Assembly (NCBI GenBank): GCA_027314825.1
Contig: DAHVAB010000045.1
Coordinates: 1-11,143, forward strand
Direction: 5' to 3'
Length of the DNA stretch: 11,143 nt
From: Solirubrobacterales bacterium
GTDB lineage: Bacteria; Actinomycetota; Thermoleophilia; Solirubrobacterales; Solirubrobacteraceae
Shown: in pieces, positions 1 to 6,748 of the stretch
How the letters are laid out: the number at the start of each line of letters is the position of its first letter
Numbering within the stretch: position 1 is the first letter of the stretch
Translations under genes and position numbers: made by a program
Notes under the pieces: generated by a model
What the model saw: the letters and a program-made list of their open reading frames with translations, nothing else
Database searches by the model: none
What the model was told of the DNA's origin: nothing

Positions 1-734
1 ATCTGCTCGAGGGTGATATCGGGAAGGTGAGCGATCAGGCCGAGCGCCGCGGCTGGGGCGCCCGCGCTGTCGCTGACCGGAACGGCGATCCCGACGACGC
101 CCTGCTCGTGCTCCTCATCCTCCTCGGCCACGCCATGCTCTGCGACGGTCGCGAGGAGGTCGGTCAGGCTGCGCTTGCCGACCACCGTCCCGGGCGTGTG
201 GCGGCGCAGAGCGGTGGAGGAGAGCCACTCGCGCAGCGCCCTCGGCTCCATCGTGCTCAGCAGCACCTTGCCGATCGCCGTGCAATGACATGGCAGCCTC
301 GCGCCGCGGCGCAGCTGCACGCCCAGCAGTCCCTGGCCCTTCTCCCAGCTGCGCTGGCTGCCGACTATCAGCGCGCCGGTGCCCTCCAGGACGCCGAGGC
401 GGACGGTGCAGCCCGTCTGGCGGCGCAGCCGCTGCATGGTGGGGCCGATCGCGGCCACCACCCGGTCGACCTCCAGCACAGCCTTGCCCAGGTCGGCCGG
501 CAGCAGCCCCACCCGGTAGCGGCGCGAGCGGGGATCCTGCTCGAGCATTCCGAGCGCGACGAGCGTGGTCATATACCGGTGGATCGTGCTGCGAGACGCT
601 TCCATCTGATCGGCCACGTCCGCGATGCCCTGCACGGGTCGCTGGCTCGTGAACCCCTGCATGATCAACAGGCCCGTCTCCAGTGACTGCGAGTAGCGCG
701 GCTCCGCCAGGCGTGCCCCGCTGCGTATGCCCAT
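1..734 (-). CDS. IclR-family transcriptional regulator (3' end outside window)
   Basis: DNA-binding regulator of the IclR family, which usually controls a neighbouring catabolic or transport operon in response to a small ligand. The 244 visible residues hold an N-terminal winged helix-turn-helix (about residues 13-75, with RSTIHRYMTTLVALGML as the recognition region) and an effector domain from about residue 85. That domain carries the family signature LPCHCTAIGKVLLS (about 147-160) and the late GVVGIAVPVSDSAG segment (about 212-225). The frame is open through base 1, so roughly the last 15-25 residues of a normal 250-270 residue protein are missing. The ATG at 732-734 is chosen because the helix-turn-helix begins shortly after it; an in-frame GTG at 744-746 is an alternative. 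Neither start has a strong ribosome binding site. The target genes are not in the window, so the ligand cannot be guessed. The reverse strand is also open here but is a shadow. Confidence 0.93.
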   Translation of the reverse strand, partial: MGIRSGARLAEPRYSQSLETGLLIMQGFTSQRPVQGIADVADQMEASRSTIHRYMTTLVALGMLEQDPRSRRYRVGLLPADLGKAVLEVDRVVAAIGPTMQRLRRQTGCTVRLGVLEGTGALIVGSQRSWEKGQGLLGVQLRRGARLPCHCTAIGKVLLSTMEPRALREWLSSTALRRHTPGTVVGKRSLTDLLATVAEHGVAEEDEEHEQGVVGIAVPVSDSAGAPAAALGLIAHLPDITLEQ

Positions 735-960
735 CTTCGGACTCACTCGGGCCGCGCGTCCCAGCCGGGCGCCAGCAGACGGTGATCCCCTCCGCGAGCG
801 TGCCCGAACGCCCGCTGTGCGCCTTCAGCTTCCGATGCCCTCAGCACCTGCCGATCATACACGCTGCACACGCATACAGGCATGTAGCCACGCACGCATG
901 CGGGCAAATACGGCTCAGATGCACACAGATCCCAACACGACCGATCGGTTATGCGCGCGC
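735..960 (-). promoter_or_regulatory. Upstream region of the IclR gene, with candidate -10 and small palindromes
   Basis: This 226-bp gap lies between the IclR start and the stop of the DivIVA-like gene and should hold the IclR promoter. On the minus strand a TATGAT -10-like hexamer lies at 854-859, but no convincing -35 sits 16-18 bp upstream of it. Small symmetric sequences are present: TACA-GGCA-TGTA at 875-886, CGCATGCG at 895-902 and ACCGATCGGT at 940-949. IclR proteins often repress themselves, so one of these could be an operator, but none is proven. No small gene is evident. Confidence 0.35.
940..949. promoter_or_regulatory. Perfect 10-bp palindrome, possible operator
   Basis: ACCGATCGGT is exactly self-complementary and sits 11 bp downstream of the DivIVA-like gene stop, far upstream of the IclR start. 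It could be a regulator half-site pair, or chance in GC-rich DNA. No T-run follows it, so it does not look like a terminator. Confidence 0.25.
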
Positions 961-1791
961 TCAGCCCTCGATCGCGGCATACACCTCTTCGAGCAGCTTC
1001 TCGGGATCCGCGAGCTCGAAGCTCTCGGCGAGGTAGCGGCCGGTCTCCTCGCGGGACTCGCCGTTCAGGGCCATGTTCAGCGCGACGAGGCGCGCGCCGT
1101 CGACGTCCGCGGAGCGCGCGGGGGCCCCGCCGTTGGATGCAGGCGGGACGGTGCCCGCCGCGGCAGGGACCGCGTCGGCAGTCTCGCCAGCGCGAGTATC
1201 CGCGGCAGCGGCAACCAGGCCCGCCTCCGCGCCGCCGGCATCGGCATCCGCGTCAGCGACCGCGGCCCCGGCGGCAGCGACCGCGGGCGCCGCTTCCGCC
1301 TGCGGCCCCGCGCCGCCGGCCGAGTCGAAGAGCGCCGCCATCCCCCGCTGCGCCTGGCCGAGCTCGCCTCCGAGCCTCGCCACCCCGGCGATCAGGCCGC
1401 CGGCCAGCTCGCGGACCTGGCCGTCCATGCCCTCCAGGCGCCGTTGCAGATCCTCCGTGGAGACCTGGGCGGCGGCGATCAGCCGCTCGGCCCGCGCTAT
1501 CGCATCCGCGCGCGTGCGTGCCGCGTCCCGCTCGGCCTCCTGGCGGGTCCGCTGGGCGCCGAGCTGCGCGTCGCGCGCGATCTCCGCCGCCGCCTGCTCG
1601 GCCGCGTCGATGATGCTCTGGACCTGGCTCGCGGCGCTCGCGCCGAGCGTCTCGCCCCCGCTGAGACGGTCTCGCAGCTCCGCGACCGCGGCGGCGAGCG
1701 CTCTGAGGTGGGCGTCGACGGCCGCCGGCTCGTAGCCCCTCCGCGAGATCGGAAAGTCCCGCCTCTCGATCGCCTGGCCGTCGAGATCCAT
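961..1791 (-). CDS. DivIVA-domain coiled-coil protein with conserved-looking C-terminal module
   Basis: Likely cytoplasmic scaffold of the DivIVA/Wag31 type; such proteins mark curved membrane at poles and septa and recruit growth or division machinery. Of 276 residues, about 8-40 form a DivIVA-type N-terminal domain (DFPISRRGYEPAAVDAHLRAL). Residues 50-155 are a heptad-like, charge-rich coiled coil. Residues 156-232 are a low-complexity Ala/Gly/Asp linker, and residues 233-274 form a compact predicted helical module (LVALNMALNG, then RYLAESFEL and LLEEVY). The ATG at 1789-1791 is chosen because AGGA lies 8 nt before it. An ATG at 1798-1800, one base after the uvrB stop, would add three residues. 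The gene directly follows uvrB, so it is probably cotranscribed or translationally coupled. It is not a canonical Wag31: the linker and tail differ. Its exact role is unknown. Confidence 0.82.
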   Translation of the reverse strand: MDLDGQAIERRDFPISRRGYEPAAVDAHLRALAAAVAELRDRLSGGETLGASAASQVQSIIDAAEQAAAEIARDAQLGAQRTRQEAERDAARTRADAIARAERLIAAAQVSTEDLQRRLEGMDGQVRELAGGLIAGVARLGGELGQAQRGMAALFDSAGGAGPQAEAAPAVAAAGAAVADADADAGGAEAGLVAAAADTRAGETADAVPAAAGTVPPASNGGAPARSADVDGARLVALNMALNGESREETGRYLAESFELADPEKLLEEVYAAIEG

Positions 1792-1801
1792 CGGCGCCAT
1801 C

Positions 1802-3829
1802 CTAGGCAATCTCGCCGGTCGGGGACTCGCTGGCCGCCGCCTCGGCCAGCTGCGCGCGCAGCTGCCTGATCTCGTCGCGCACCACCGCGGCATGCTCGAA
1901 GCGAAGATCCTCGGCGGCCGCGGCCATCTCCTCCTCCAGCTCGACCAGCAGCCGCTCCATGTCGTGCCGCGGCGCGTCGGGGGTGAGGCGCTCGCGCCGG
2001 CGCCGGCGGCCCTTCGGCACCTTGGAGGTGCCCTGCAGGAACTCGGCGATGTCAGAGATGCCCTTCACGATCGTCTCCGGGGTGATCCCGTGCTCGACGT
2101 TGTAGGCCATCTGGATCTCTCGGCGCCGCTCGGTCTCCCGCAGCGCGGAGCGCATCGCCGCCGTCTCCCGGTCGGCGTACATCAGCACCGTCCCGTTGAC
2201 ATTGCGGGCGGCTCGGCCGATCGTCTGGATCAATGATGTCTCCCCGCGCAGGAATCCCTCCTTGTCAGCGTCGAGGATCGCCACCAGCGAGACCTCCGGG
2301 AGGTCGAGGCCCTCTCGCAGCAGGTTCACTCCGACCAGCACGTCATACTCGCCCAGGCGCAGATCCCGGATTATCTGAATCCGCTCCAGGGTGTCGATTT
2401 CCGAGTGCAGGTACTTGCAGCGGAAGCCCATCTCCACCAGGTAGGCGGAGAGATCCTCGCTCATCTTCTTGGTGAGCGTGGTGACCAGGACCCGCTCGTC
2501 GCGGGCGACCCTGATACGCACCTCGTTCATCAGGTCGTCGACCTGGCTGCGGGTCTCGCGCACCTCCACGACCGGGTCGACGATCCCGGTCGGGCGCACG
2601 ATCTGCTCGACTATCACCTTGCTGCGCCGGCGCTCGAACTCGCCGGGGGTGGCGGAGACGAAGAGCAGCTGCGGGGTGATCGAGAGGAACTCCTCGAATC
2701 TCTGCGGGCGGTTGTCGAGCGCGCTCGGCAGCCGGAAGCCGTAGTCGACGAGGGTCTGCTTGCGCGAGCGGTCGCCCTCGTACATCCCTCCCAGCTGGGG
2801 AACGGTCTGATGGGACTCGTCGATGAAGCAGACGAAGTCCTCGGGGAAGTAGTCGATCAGGCAGTAGGGCCGCTCGCCCGGCTTCCTGCCGTCGAGGATC
2901 CGCGAGTAGTTCTCGATGCCGGAGCAGAAGCCCATCTCCCTGAGCATCTCCATGTCGTACTGCGTGCGCTGGCGCAGCCGGTGGGACTCCAGCAGCTTGC
3001 CCTGCGCCTCCAGCTCGGCGCAGCGCTCGGTGAGCTCTCGGCCGATCTCGGCGACCGCCGCCTCCACCGTGCCCTCCTTGACGTTGTAGTGGGTGGCCGG
3101 CCAGATCGCGATGTGCTCCAGGTCGGCGGCGGAGACCTCGCCGGTGAGCGGGTCGAACTCCTGCATGCTCTCCACCTCGTCGCCGAAGAAGATGACGCGG
3201 TAGGCGGTCTCCGCGTAGGCGGGAAAGACCTCCAGGGTCTCCCCCTTGACCCGGAAGGTGCCGCGCGAGAGCACGGTGTCATTGCGGTTGTACTGGATGT
3301 AGACGAGCTTTCGCATCAGCTCGTCGCGGTCGGTCACCTCCCCCTTGCGCAGCAGCTGCACGTTCATCTCGTAGACCTCCGGCGAGCCGAGGCCGTAGAT
3401 GCAGGAGACCGAGGCGACGACTATCACGTCCCGGCGCGCGAAGACGGCAGCGGTCGCGGCGTGGCGCAGGCGGTCGATCTCCTGGTTTATGGCGGAGTCC
3501 TTCTCGATGTAGAGATCCTTGGAGGGGACGTAGGCCTCCGGCTGGTAGTAGTCGTAGTAGGAGACGAAGTACTCGACCGCGTTCTCGGGAAAGAAGGTGC
3601 GAAACTCGTTGCAGAGCTGGGCGGCGAGCGTCTTGTTGTGCGCGATCACGAGCGTCGGACGCTGCACCGCCTCGATCACGCCCGCCATCGTCATCGTCTT
3701 GCCGGTGCCGGTCGCGCCGAGCAGCGTCTGGAACTGCTCGCCGGCACTCAGGCTCTCCGCCAGCCGGGCGATCGCGCGCGGCTGGTCGGCCGTCGGGGTG
3801 AAGATCGGGTCGAGACGGAGCTCCGGCAT
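1802..3829 (-). CDS. uvrB: UvrB, excinuclease ABC subunit B
   Basis: Damage-verifying helicase-like subunit of nucleotide excision repair; it is loaded by UvrA and then bound by UvrC for dual incision. The 675 residues match the usual length (about 670). Visible features in order: Walker A GATGTGKT at 38-45; the damage-probing beta-hairpin [12 protein letters not shown] beginning at 91; the Walker B-like FIDESH followed by [14 protein letters not shown]; helicase motifs in the C-terminal half including [24 protein letters not shown] and QTIGRAARN; and a C-terminal UVR motif ([19 protein letters not shown]) that in family members contacts UvrA or UvrC. The ATG at 3829 fits the family N-terminus ([11 protein letters not shown]), although no strong ribosome binding site precedes it. 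The gene lies 30 bp after the transglycosylase, with no obvious SOS box in that gap. Confidence 0.98.
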   Translation of the reverse strand: MPELRLDPIFTPTADQPRAIARLAESLSAGEQFQTLLGATGTGKTMTMAGVIEAVQRPTLVIAHNKTLAAQLCNEFRTFFPENAVEYFVSYYDYYQPEAYVPSKDLYIEKDSAINQEIDRLRHAATAAVFARRDVIVVASVSCIYGLGSPEVYEMNVQLLRKGEVTDRDELMRKLVYIQYNRNDTVLSRGTFRVKGETLEVFPAYAETAYRVIFFGDEVESMQEFDPLTGEVSAADLEHIAIWPATHYNVKEGTVEAAVAEIGRELTERCAELEAQGKLLESHRLRQRTQYDMEMLREMGFCSGIENYSRILDGRKPGERPYCLIDYFPEDFVCFIDESHQTVPQLGGMYEGDRSRKQTLVDYGFRLPSALDNRPQRFEEFLSITPQLLFVSATPGEFERRRSKVIVEQIVRPTGIVDPVVEVRETRSQVDDLMNEVRIRVARDERVLVTTLTKKMSEDLSAYLVEMGFRCKYLHSEIDTLERIQIIRDLRLGEYDVLVGVNLLREGLDLPEVSLVAILDADKEGFLRGETSLIQTIGRAARNVNGTVLMYADRETAAMRSALRETERRREIQMAYNVEHGITPETIVKGISDIAEFLQGTSKVPKGRRRRRERLTPDAPRHDMERLLVELEEEMAAAAEDLRFEHAAVVRDEIRQLRAQLAEAAASESPTGEIA

Positions 3830-3848
3830 CTGGGATACCCAAGTTAGC

Positions 3849-3860
3849 GGCGCCGGCGCC
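3849..3860. repeat. 12-bp GC palindrome between transglycosylase and uvrB
   Basis: GGCGCCGGCGCC is perfectly self-complementary and begins at the last base of the transglycosylase stop codon, within the 30-bp gap before uvrB. A second small inverted repeat (TGGG/CCCA around a 3-base centre, 3832-3842) lies next to the uvrB start. Together they could give mRNA structure near the uvrB initiation site, or be chance in high-GC DNA. Confidence 0.3.
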
Positions 3861-4576
3861 TACCCGCCGCCGAGCGCGATCGGGTAGTCGGCGTGATAGA
3901 CGGCCTCCGCGTGCAGCACGTTGCGCACGTACGCCCGCGTTTCCGGGTAGCCGATGTCGGCGATGGCGAGACTGCGGCCTTCCGCATGGGCCCGTCCGAT
4001 CCAGCGGTTCACGGCCGTTATCCCGGCGTTGTATGCGGCGAGCGCAGCGAGCTTGTCGCCGCCGTAGCGGTTGAGCAGATAGCGCAGGTAGTAGCTGCCG
4101 TAGGCGATGTTCACGCTCGCCCTGCCGAGGTCGGCCACGGTGAAGCCGATGCCGCCGCTGCGCCTGGCCAGGAAGCCGGCCGTCGCGGGCATCACCTGCA
4201 TGAGCCCCTGCGCGCCCGCCGATGATTCCCGCGGCACGAACTTGCTCTCGGTGTATATGACGGCTGCGATCAGGGCCGGGTCCAGATGCTTGCGCTCGGC
4301 CTGGACCCTGATGATCGCCTGGTCGCCGAGCGGCAGCCGCTTTTCCCGACGGATCTTCGCCGTCAGCGCGATGCCGGTGATGACGCCGGCCAGGGCGAGA
4401 AGCACGAGCACGAGCCGCAGCCGCCGTCGCGCGAGGCTCGGCGCGCCGCCGGCGGAGGACTTGGGGCGTGGGCGGGCCGCGGGCCGACCGGATGCGCGCC
4501 CCGCGGCTGACCCCGGCTCGCGCCCCGGAGCGCCTTCGGCGCCGGCTCCAGCCCGCGTGGATGCCTCGCGGCTCAT
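3860..4576 (-). CDS. Membrane-anchored lytic transglycosylase (SLT / GH23 domain)
   Basis: Cleaves the MurNAc-GlcNAc bond of peptidoglycan to leave a 1,6-anhydro end, acting outside the membrane. Of 238 residues, about 1-50 form a Pro/Ala/Arg-rich cytoplasmic tail and 53-73 a single transmembrane helix (LRLVLVLLALAGVITGIAL). The catalytic domain follows, with the family motifs YTESKF (catalytic glutamate about residue 110), GAQGLMQVMP (121-130), NIAYGSYYLRYLL (156-168), ALAAYNAG (178-185) and the late PETRAYV. It resembles the compact Slt70 C-terminal catalytic domain without the large helical ring. Its ATG overlaps the coaE stop as ATGA, pointing to translational coupling. There is no lipobox, so it is a signal-anchor protein and not a lipoprotein. 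The substrate class is clear; its physiological role (growth, division or spore wall) is not. Confidence 0.93.
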   Translation of the reverse strand: MSREASTRAGAGAEGAPGREPGSAAGRASGRPAARPRPKSSAGGAPSLARRRLRLVLVLLALAGVITGIALTAKIRREKRLPLGDQAIIRVQAERKHLDPALIAAVIYTESKFVPRESSAGAQGLMQVMPATAGFLARRSGGIGFTVADLGRASVNIAYGSYYLRYLLNRYGGDKLAALAAYNAGITAVNRWIGRAHAEGRSLAIADIGYPETRAYVRNVLHAEAVYHADYPIALGGG

Positions 4577-5163
4577 CGCTGAAGCTTGTCAAGGATCAAG
4601 GACAGCTCACGCTCCAGGTCCTCGACGCTGCCATCGTTGGACACCACGAAGCTGGCCCGCTGCGCCTTCTGCTCCTGGGTGAGCTGGCGACTGTTGCGCC
4701 CGCCCACGCCGAGCAGGCCGCGCTCCGCGGTCCGCTCGGCGATCTTGCGCTCCGATGTCACGACGGCGATCGTCGCGTCGAAGGCCTCCGCCATCCCCGA
4801 CTCGAAGAGCAGCGGCACCTCCAGCACCGCGGCGCGTGGCGGCGTGGCGCGCTCGCGCACCTCATGGATCCAGGCGTCGATCCGCTCGCCGACCAGCGGC
4901 CAGAGCATCCCCTCCAGCCATTCGCGCTGCCCCGCGTCGGCGAACACGATCCGCGCGATCTCGCGCCGGTCGACCACGCCGCCGGGAGCCACCTGCGAGC
5001 CGAACCGCTCGAGCACCGCGTCGCGGACCCGCGGATCGCCATAGAGCTCATGGACGATCGCGTCGGAGGAGAGCGTCTCGGCGCCGAGCCGGCCGAGCGC
5101 GGTCAGAGCGGTGCTCTTGCCGGCGCCCATGCCGCCGGTCAGCCCGATCAGCGCAACCGCCAC
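4573..5163 (-). CDS. coaE: Dephospho-CoA kinase
   Basis: Catalyses the last step of coenzyme A synthesis: ATP-dependent phosphorylation of the ribose 3'-OH of dephospho-CoA, in the cytoplasm. The 196 residues match the single-domain family (about 200). Seen in order: P-loop GLTGGMGAGKST (7-18); SSDAIVHELYG (32-42), whose Asp is the family's substrate-side acidic residue; the core strand LEVPLLFESG (114-123); the lid region RNSRQLTQEQKAQRA (156-170); and the C-terminal VSNDGS segment (174-179). The GTG at 5161-5163 is chosen because the P-loop normally starts within ten residues of the N-terminus and AGGCGG lies just upstream. The open frame continues to 5361 only as a shadow of the rpsA tail. 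It lies 28 bp after rpsA and overlaps the downstream transglycosylase by four bases. Actinobacterial CoaE often has a long C-terminal GrpB-like extension; this one lacks it. Confidence 0.97.
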   Translation of the reverse strand: MAVALIGLTGGMGAGKSTALTALGRLGAETLSSDAIVHELYGDPRVRDAVLERFGSQVAPGGVVDRREIARIVFADAGQREWLEGMLWPLVGERIDAWIHEVRERATPPRAAVLEVPLLFESGMAEAFDATIAVVTSERKIAERTAERGLLGVGGRNSRQLTQEQKAQRASFVVSNDGSVEDLERELSLILDKLQR

Positions 5164-5191
5164 GGGCCCGCCTGCCGCCGCCGCGTTCCGC

Positions 5192-6679
5192 TCAGCCCTG
5201 CTGCTCTGCCGTCTCGTCGCTCTCCACGGGGGCGGCCTGCAGGTCGGCCTGCTCACCGCCGCCCGTCTCGGCCTCCTCGCGGGCGACAGCCTCCGGCTCC
5301 ACTGCGGCCTCGGGCGCGAGGGCCGGCTCGACAGATGCCTCAGCCGCAGCCTCCGGCGCAACGGTGTCGGGCGCGACGCCCGTCTCGGCCGCAGCCTCCG
5401 GCTCCACTGCGGCCTCGGGCGCGACGGCCTCGGGCGCGACGGCCTCGGGCGCGATGGCCTCCGGCTCGGTGCCCGCGTCCGCCTGCGAGTCGCTGACAGG
5501 CTCCGGCTCGGACGCTCCGTCAGGCTCCGGCTCGGACGCCGACTCGGCCGCCCGTTTGATCGGCAGGATCTGATCCTCGACCCGCTTGGCCGAGAGCGAC
5601 AGTCGCCGCCGCTCGGAGTCGATCTCGATGATCTTCACCCTGATCTCATCGCCGGGGTGCACGACCTCACGCGGGCTTTCCACGTGGTGCGGGGCGAGCT
5701 CGGAGATGTGGACGAGACCCTCGACCCCGTCGAGGATCTCCACGAACGCGCCGAAGGTGACGACCTTGGTGACCTTGCCTTCGAGCTCGTCGCCGACGTT
5801 GTAGGTGTCGACGATCCGCTGCCAGGGGTCTTCCTGAGTCTGCTTGAGGCCGAGTGAGATCCGCTGGCGGCCACGGTCGATGTCGAGCACCTTCACCTGG
5901 ACGGTGTCGCCGATTTTGAGGATCTCGCTGGGATGGTTGACATGTGACCAGGAGAGCTCGGAGATGTGGATGAGGCCGTCGATCCCGTCGAGGTCGACGA
6001 AGGCGCCGAAGTCGACGATGTTGGATATCTGTCCCTCCACGACGAGTCCCGGCTGGAGGCGGTCGAGGATCTGCTGGCGAACCTCCTTGCGCTCCTCTTC
6101 CAGGACGGCGCGCCGCGAGAGCACGACGTTGTTGCGGGAGCGGTTGAGCTCGATCACCTTCGTCTCGATCTCGGTGCCCAGGTATTCGTCGAGGTTCGGC
6201 ACGCGCCGGATGTCCACCAGCGAGGCGGGCAGGAAGCCGCGCACGCCGAGGTCGATGATCAGGCCGCCCTTGACGACCTCGATCACGTTGCCCTTCACCG
6301 GCTCGCCGGACTCGGCGGCGGCCTCGATCCGGCGCCAGGCCTTCTCGAAGCGGGCGCGCTTCTTGGAGATGATCAGGCGGCCCTCGGGGTCCTCCTTGAT
6401 CAGGACCAGCGCGTCGACCTCCTCGCCGAGGGCGACCTCGTCGTTGGGGTCGATCGACTTGCGGATCGACAGCTCGCCGGCCGGGATCACGCCCTCCGAC
6501 TTGTAGCCGACGTCGACCAGCACCTCGTCCTTGTCGATCCGGACGACGTGTCCGGTGACGACCTGACCCTCCTCCAAGGGCTTGAGAGTCGCGTCGTAGT
6601 TGGGCACGATCTGCCCATCTATCTCCAAGAGGAGGCCGTTCGACCCCTCCACCACCTTCGCTTCGGGGTTCTCGATCAT
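5192..6679 (-). CDS. rpsA: 30S ribosomal protein S1, four S1 domains with acidic repetitive tail
   Basis: Ribosome-associated RNA-binding protein that helps recruit and unfold mRNA on the 30S subunit. The 495 residues carry four S1 (OB-fold) domains at about 36-105, 123-191, 211-279 and 295-365. The last two have the strongest RNA-binding signatures ([21 protein letters not shown] and the parallel [22 protein letters not shown]). Actinobacterial S1 proteins usually have four domains, against six in E. coli. Residues 380-495 are an acidic Glu/Pro/Ala tail built from in-frame DNA repeats. The start is set at the ATG at 6679. An in-frame GTG at 6688, three codons earlier, sits 7 nt after a TACCCT -10-like element and may be the true leaderless start. 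The gene leads the rpsA-coaE-transglycosylase-uvrB-DivIVA block. The open frame continuing to 7513 is a shadow of the flavoprotein gene. Confidence 0.96.
   Translation of the reverse strand: MIENPEAKVVEGSNGLLLEIDGQIVPNYDATLKPLEEGQVVTGHVVRIDKDEVLVDVGYKSEGVIPAGELSIRKSIDPNDEVALGEEVDALVLIKEDPEGRLIISKKRARFEKAWRRIEAAAESGEPVKGNVIEVVKGGLIIDLGVRGFLPASLVDIRRVPNLDEYLGTEIETKVIELNRSRNNVVLSRRAVLEEERKEVRQQILDRLQPGLVVEGQISNIVDFGAFVDLDGIDGLIHISELSWSHVNHPSEILKIGDTVQVKVLDIDRGRQRISLGLKQTQEDPWQRIVDTYNVGDELEGKVTKVVTFGAFVEILDGVEGLVHISELAPHHVESPREVVHPGDEIRVKIIEIDSERRRLSLSAKRVEDQILPIKRAAESASEPEPDGASEPEPVSDSQADAGTEPEAIAPEAVAPEAVAPEAAVEPEAAAETGVAPDTVAPEAAAEASVEPALAPEAAVEPEAVAREEAETGGGEQADLQAAPVESDETAEQQG
5287..5424 (-). 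repeat. 33-bp direct repeat in the rpsA tail (two copies, 105 bp apart)
   Basis: The same 33 bases occur at 5287-5319 and 5392-5424, beginning CAGCCTCCGGCTCCACTG on the plus strand. The offset of 105 bp is a multiple of three, so the reading frame and the encoded Val-Glu-Pro-Glu-Ala-type peptide are kept. This suggests the tail grew by in-frame duplication. Confidence 0.9.
5411..5455 (-). repeat. Three tandem 15-bp units in the rpsA tail
   Basis: Units GGCCTCGGGCGCGAC (5411-5425), the same (5426-5440), and one with a final T (5441-5455), plus-strand sense. They encode repeated Ala-Pro-Glu-Ala-Val steps in the S1 tail. Perfect tandem copies of this length can vary in number between strains. 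Confidence 0.92.
5497..5538 (-). repeat. 18-bp direct repeat in the rpsA tail
   Basis: CAGGCTCCGGCTCGGACG is present at 5497-5514 and again at 5521-5538, offset 24 bp. It encodes two Ser-Glu-Pro-Glu-Pro motifs at the start of the acidic tail. Confidence 0.9.
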
Positions 6680-6695
6680 GGTCTGCACGGCTGCA

Positions 6696-6701
6696 AGGGT
6701 A
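6696..6701 (-). promoter_or_regulatory. Candidate -10 element of rpsA
   Basis: Reading leftward, TACCCT fits the actinobacterial TANNNT -10 pattern and is followed by 7 nt and then an in-frame GTG at 6688. That spacing would start transcription at or next to the GTG, giving a leaderless mRNA. No good -35 is seen. No Shine-Dalgarno sequence precedes either the GTG or the ATG at 6679, which supports the idea without proving it. Confidence 0.45.
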
Positions 6702-6735
6702 GCGCAGGGCGCACGCCGGGGCTCGGCGCCGCGCC

Positions 6736-6741
6736 TATCAT
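6736..6741 (+). promoter_or_regulatory. Candidate -10 element of the flavoprotein gene
   Basis: TATCAT fits TANNNT and is followed by exactly 7 nt before the ATG at 6749, so transcription would begin at about the start codon. There is no Shine-Dalgarno sequence. A recognisable -35 is lacking. It faces away from the rpsA -10, with 34 bp between the two hexamers. Confidence 0.5.
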
Positions 6742-6748
6742 TGCCGCG

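Noticed and set aside
27..1869. Plus-strand open frames over the IclR and DivIVA-like genes
   Set aside because: They are Arg/Pro/Ala-rich shadows without motifs or ribosome binding sites; the minus strand carries recognisable proteins.
2405..3847. Long plus-strand open frame antisense to uvrB (480 codons)
   Set aside because: Its translation is a low-complexity Val/Leu/Asp/Glu/Arg string with no domain, while the opposite strand encodes full-length UvrB. Codon bias of high-GC genes opens this antisense frame.
3830..3859. SOS (LexA) box upstream of uvrB
   Set aside because: The gap contains no sequence resembling the actinobacterial TCGAAC-N4-GTTCGA box; uvrB appears to be expressed from an upstream promoter.
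5287..5540. Repeats considered as a CRISPR array
   Set aside because: Units are short, unevenly spaced, in frame and encode Glu/Pro/Ala repeats inside rpsA; there are no unique spacers and no cas genes.
5966..6748. N-terminal extension of the flavoprotein into the rpsA region (apparent fusion)
   Set aside because: The extra residues are antisense to rpsA and featureless. The Rossmann motif fits a start at 6749, where a -10 element lies 7 nt upstream.
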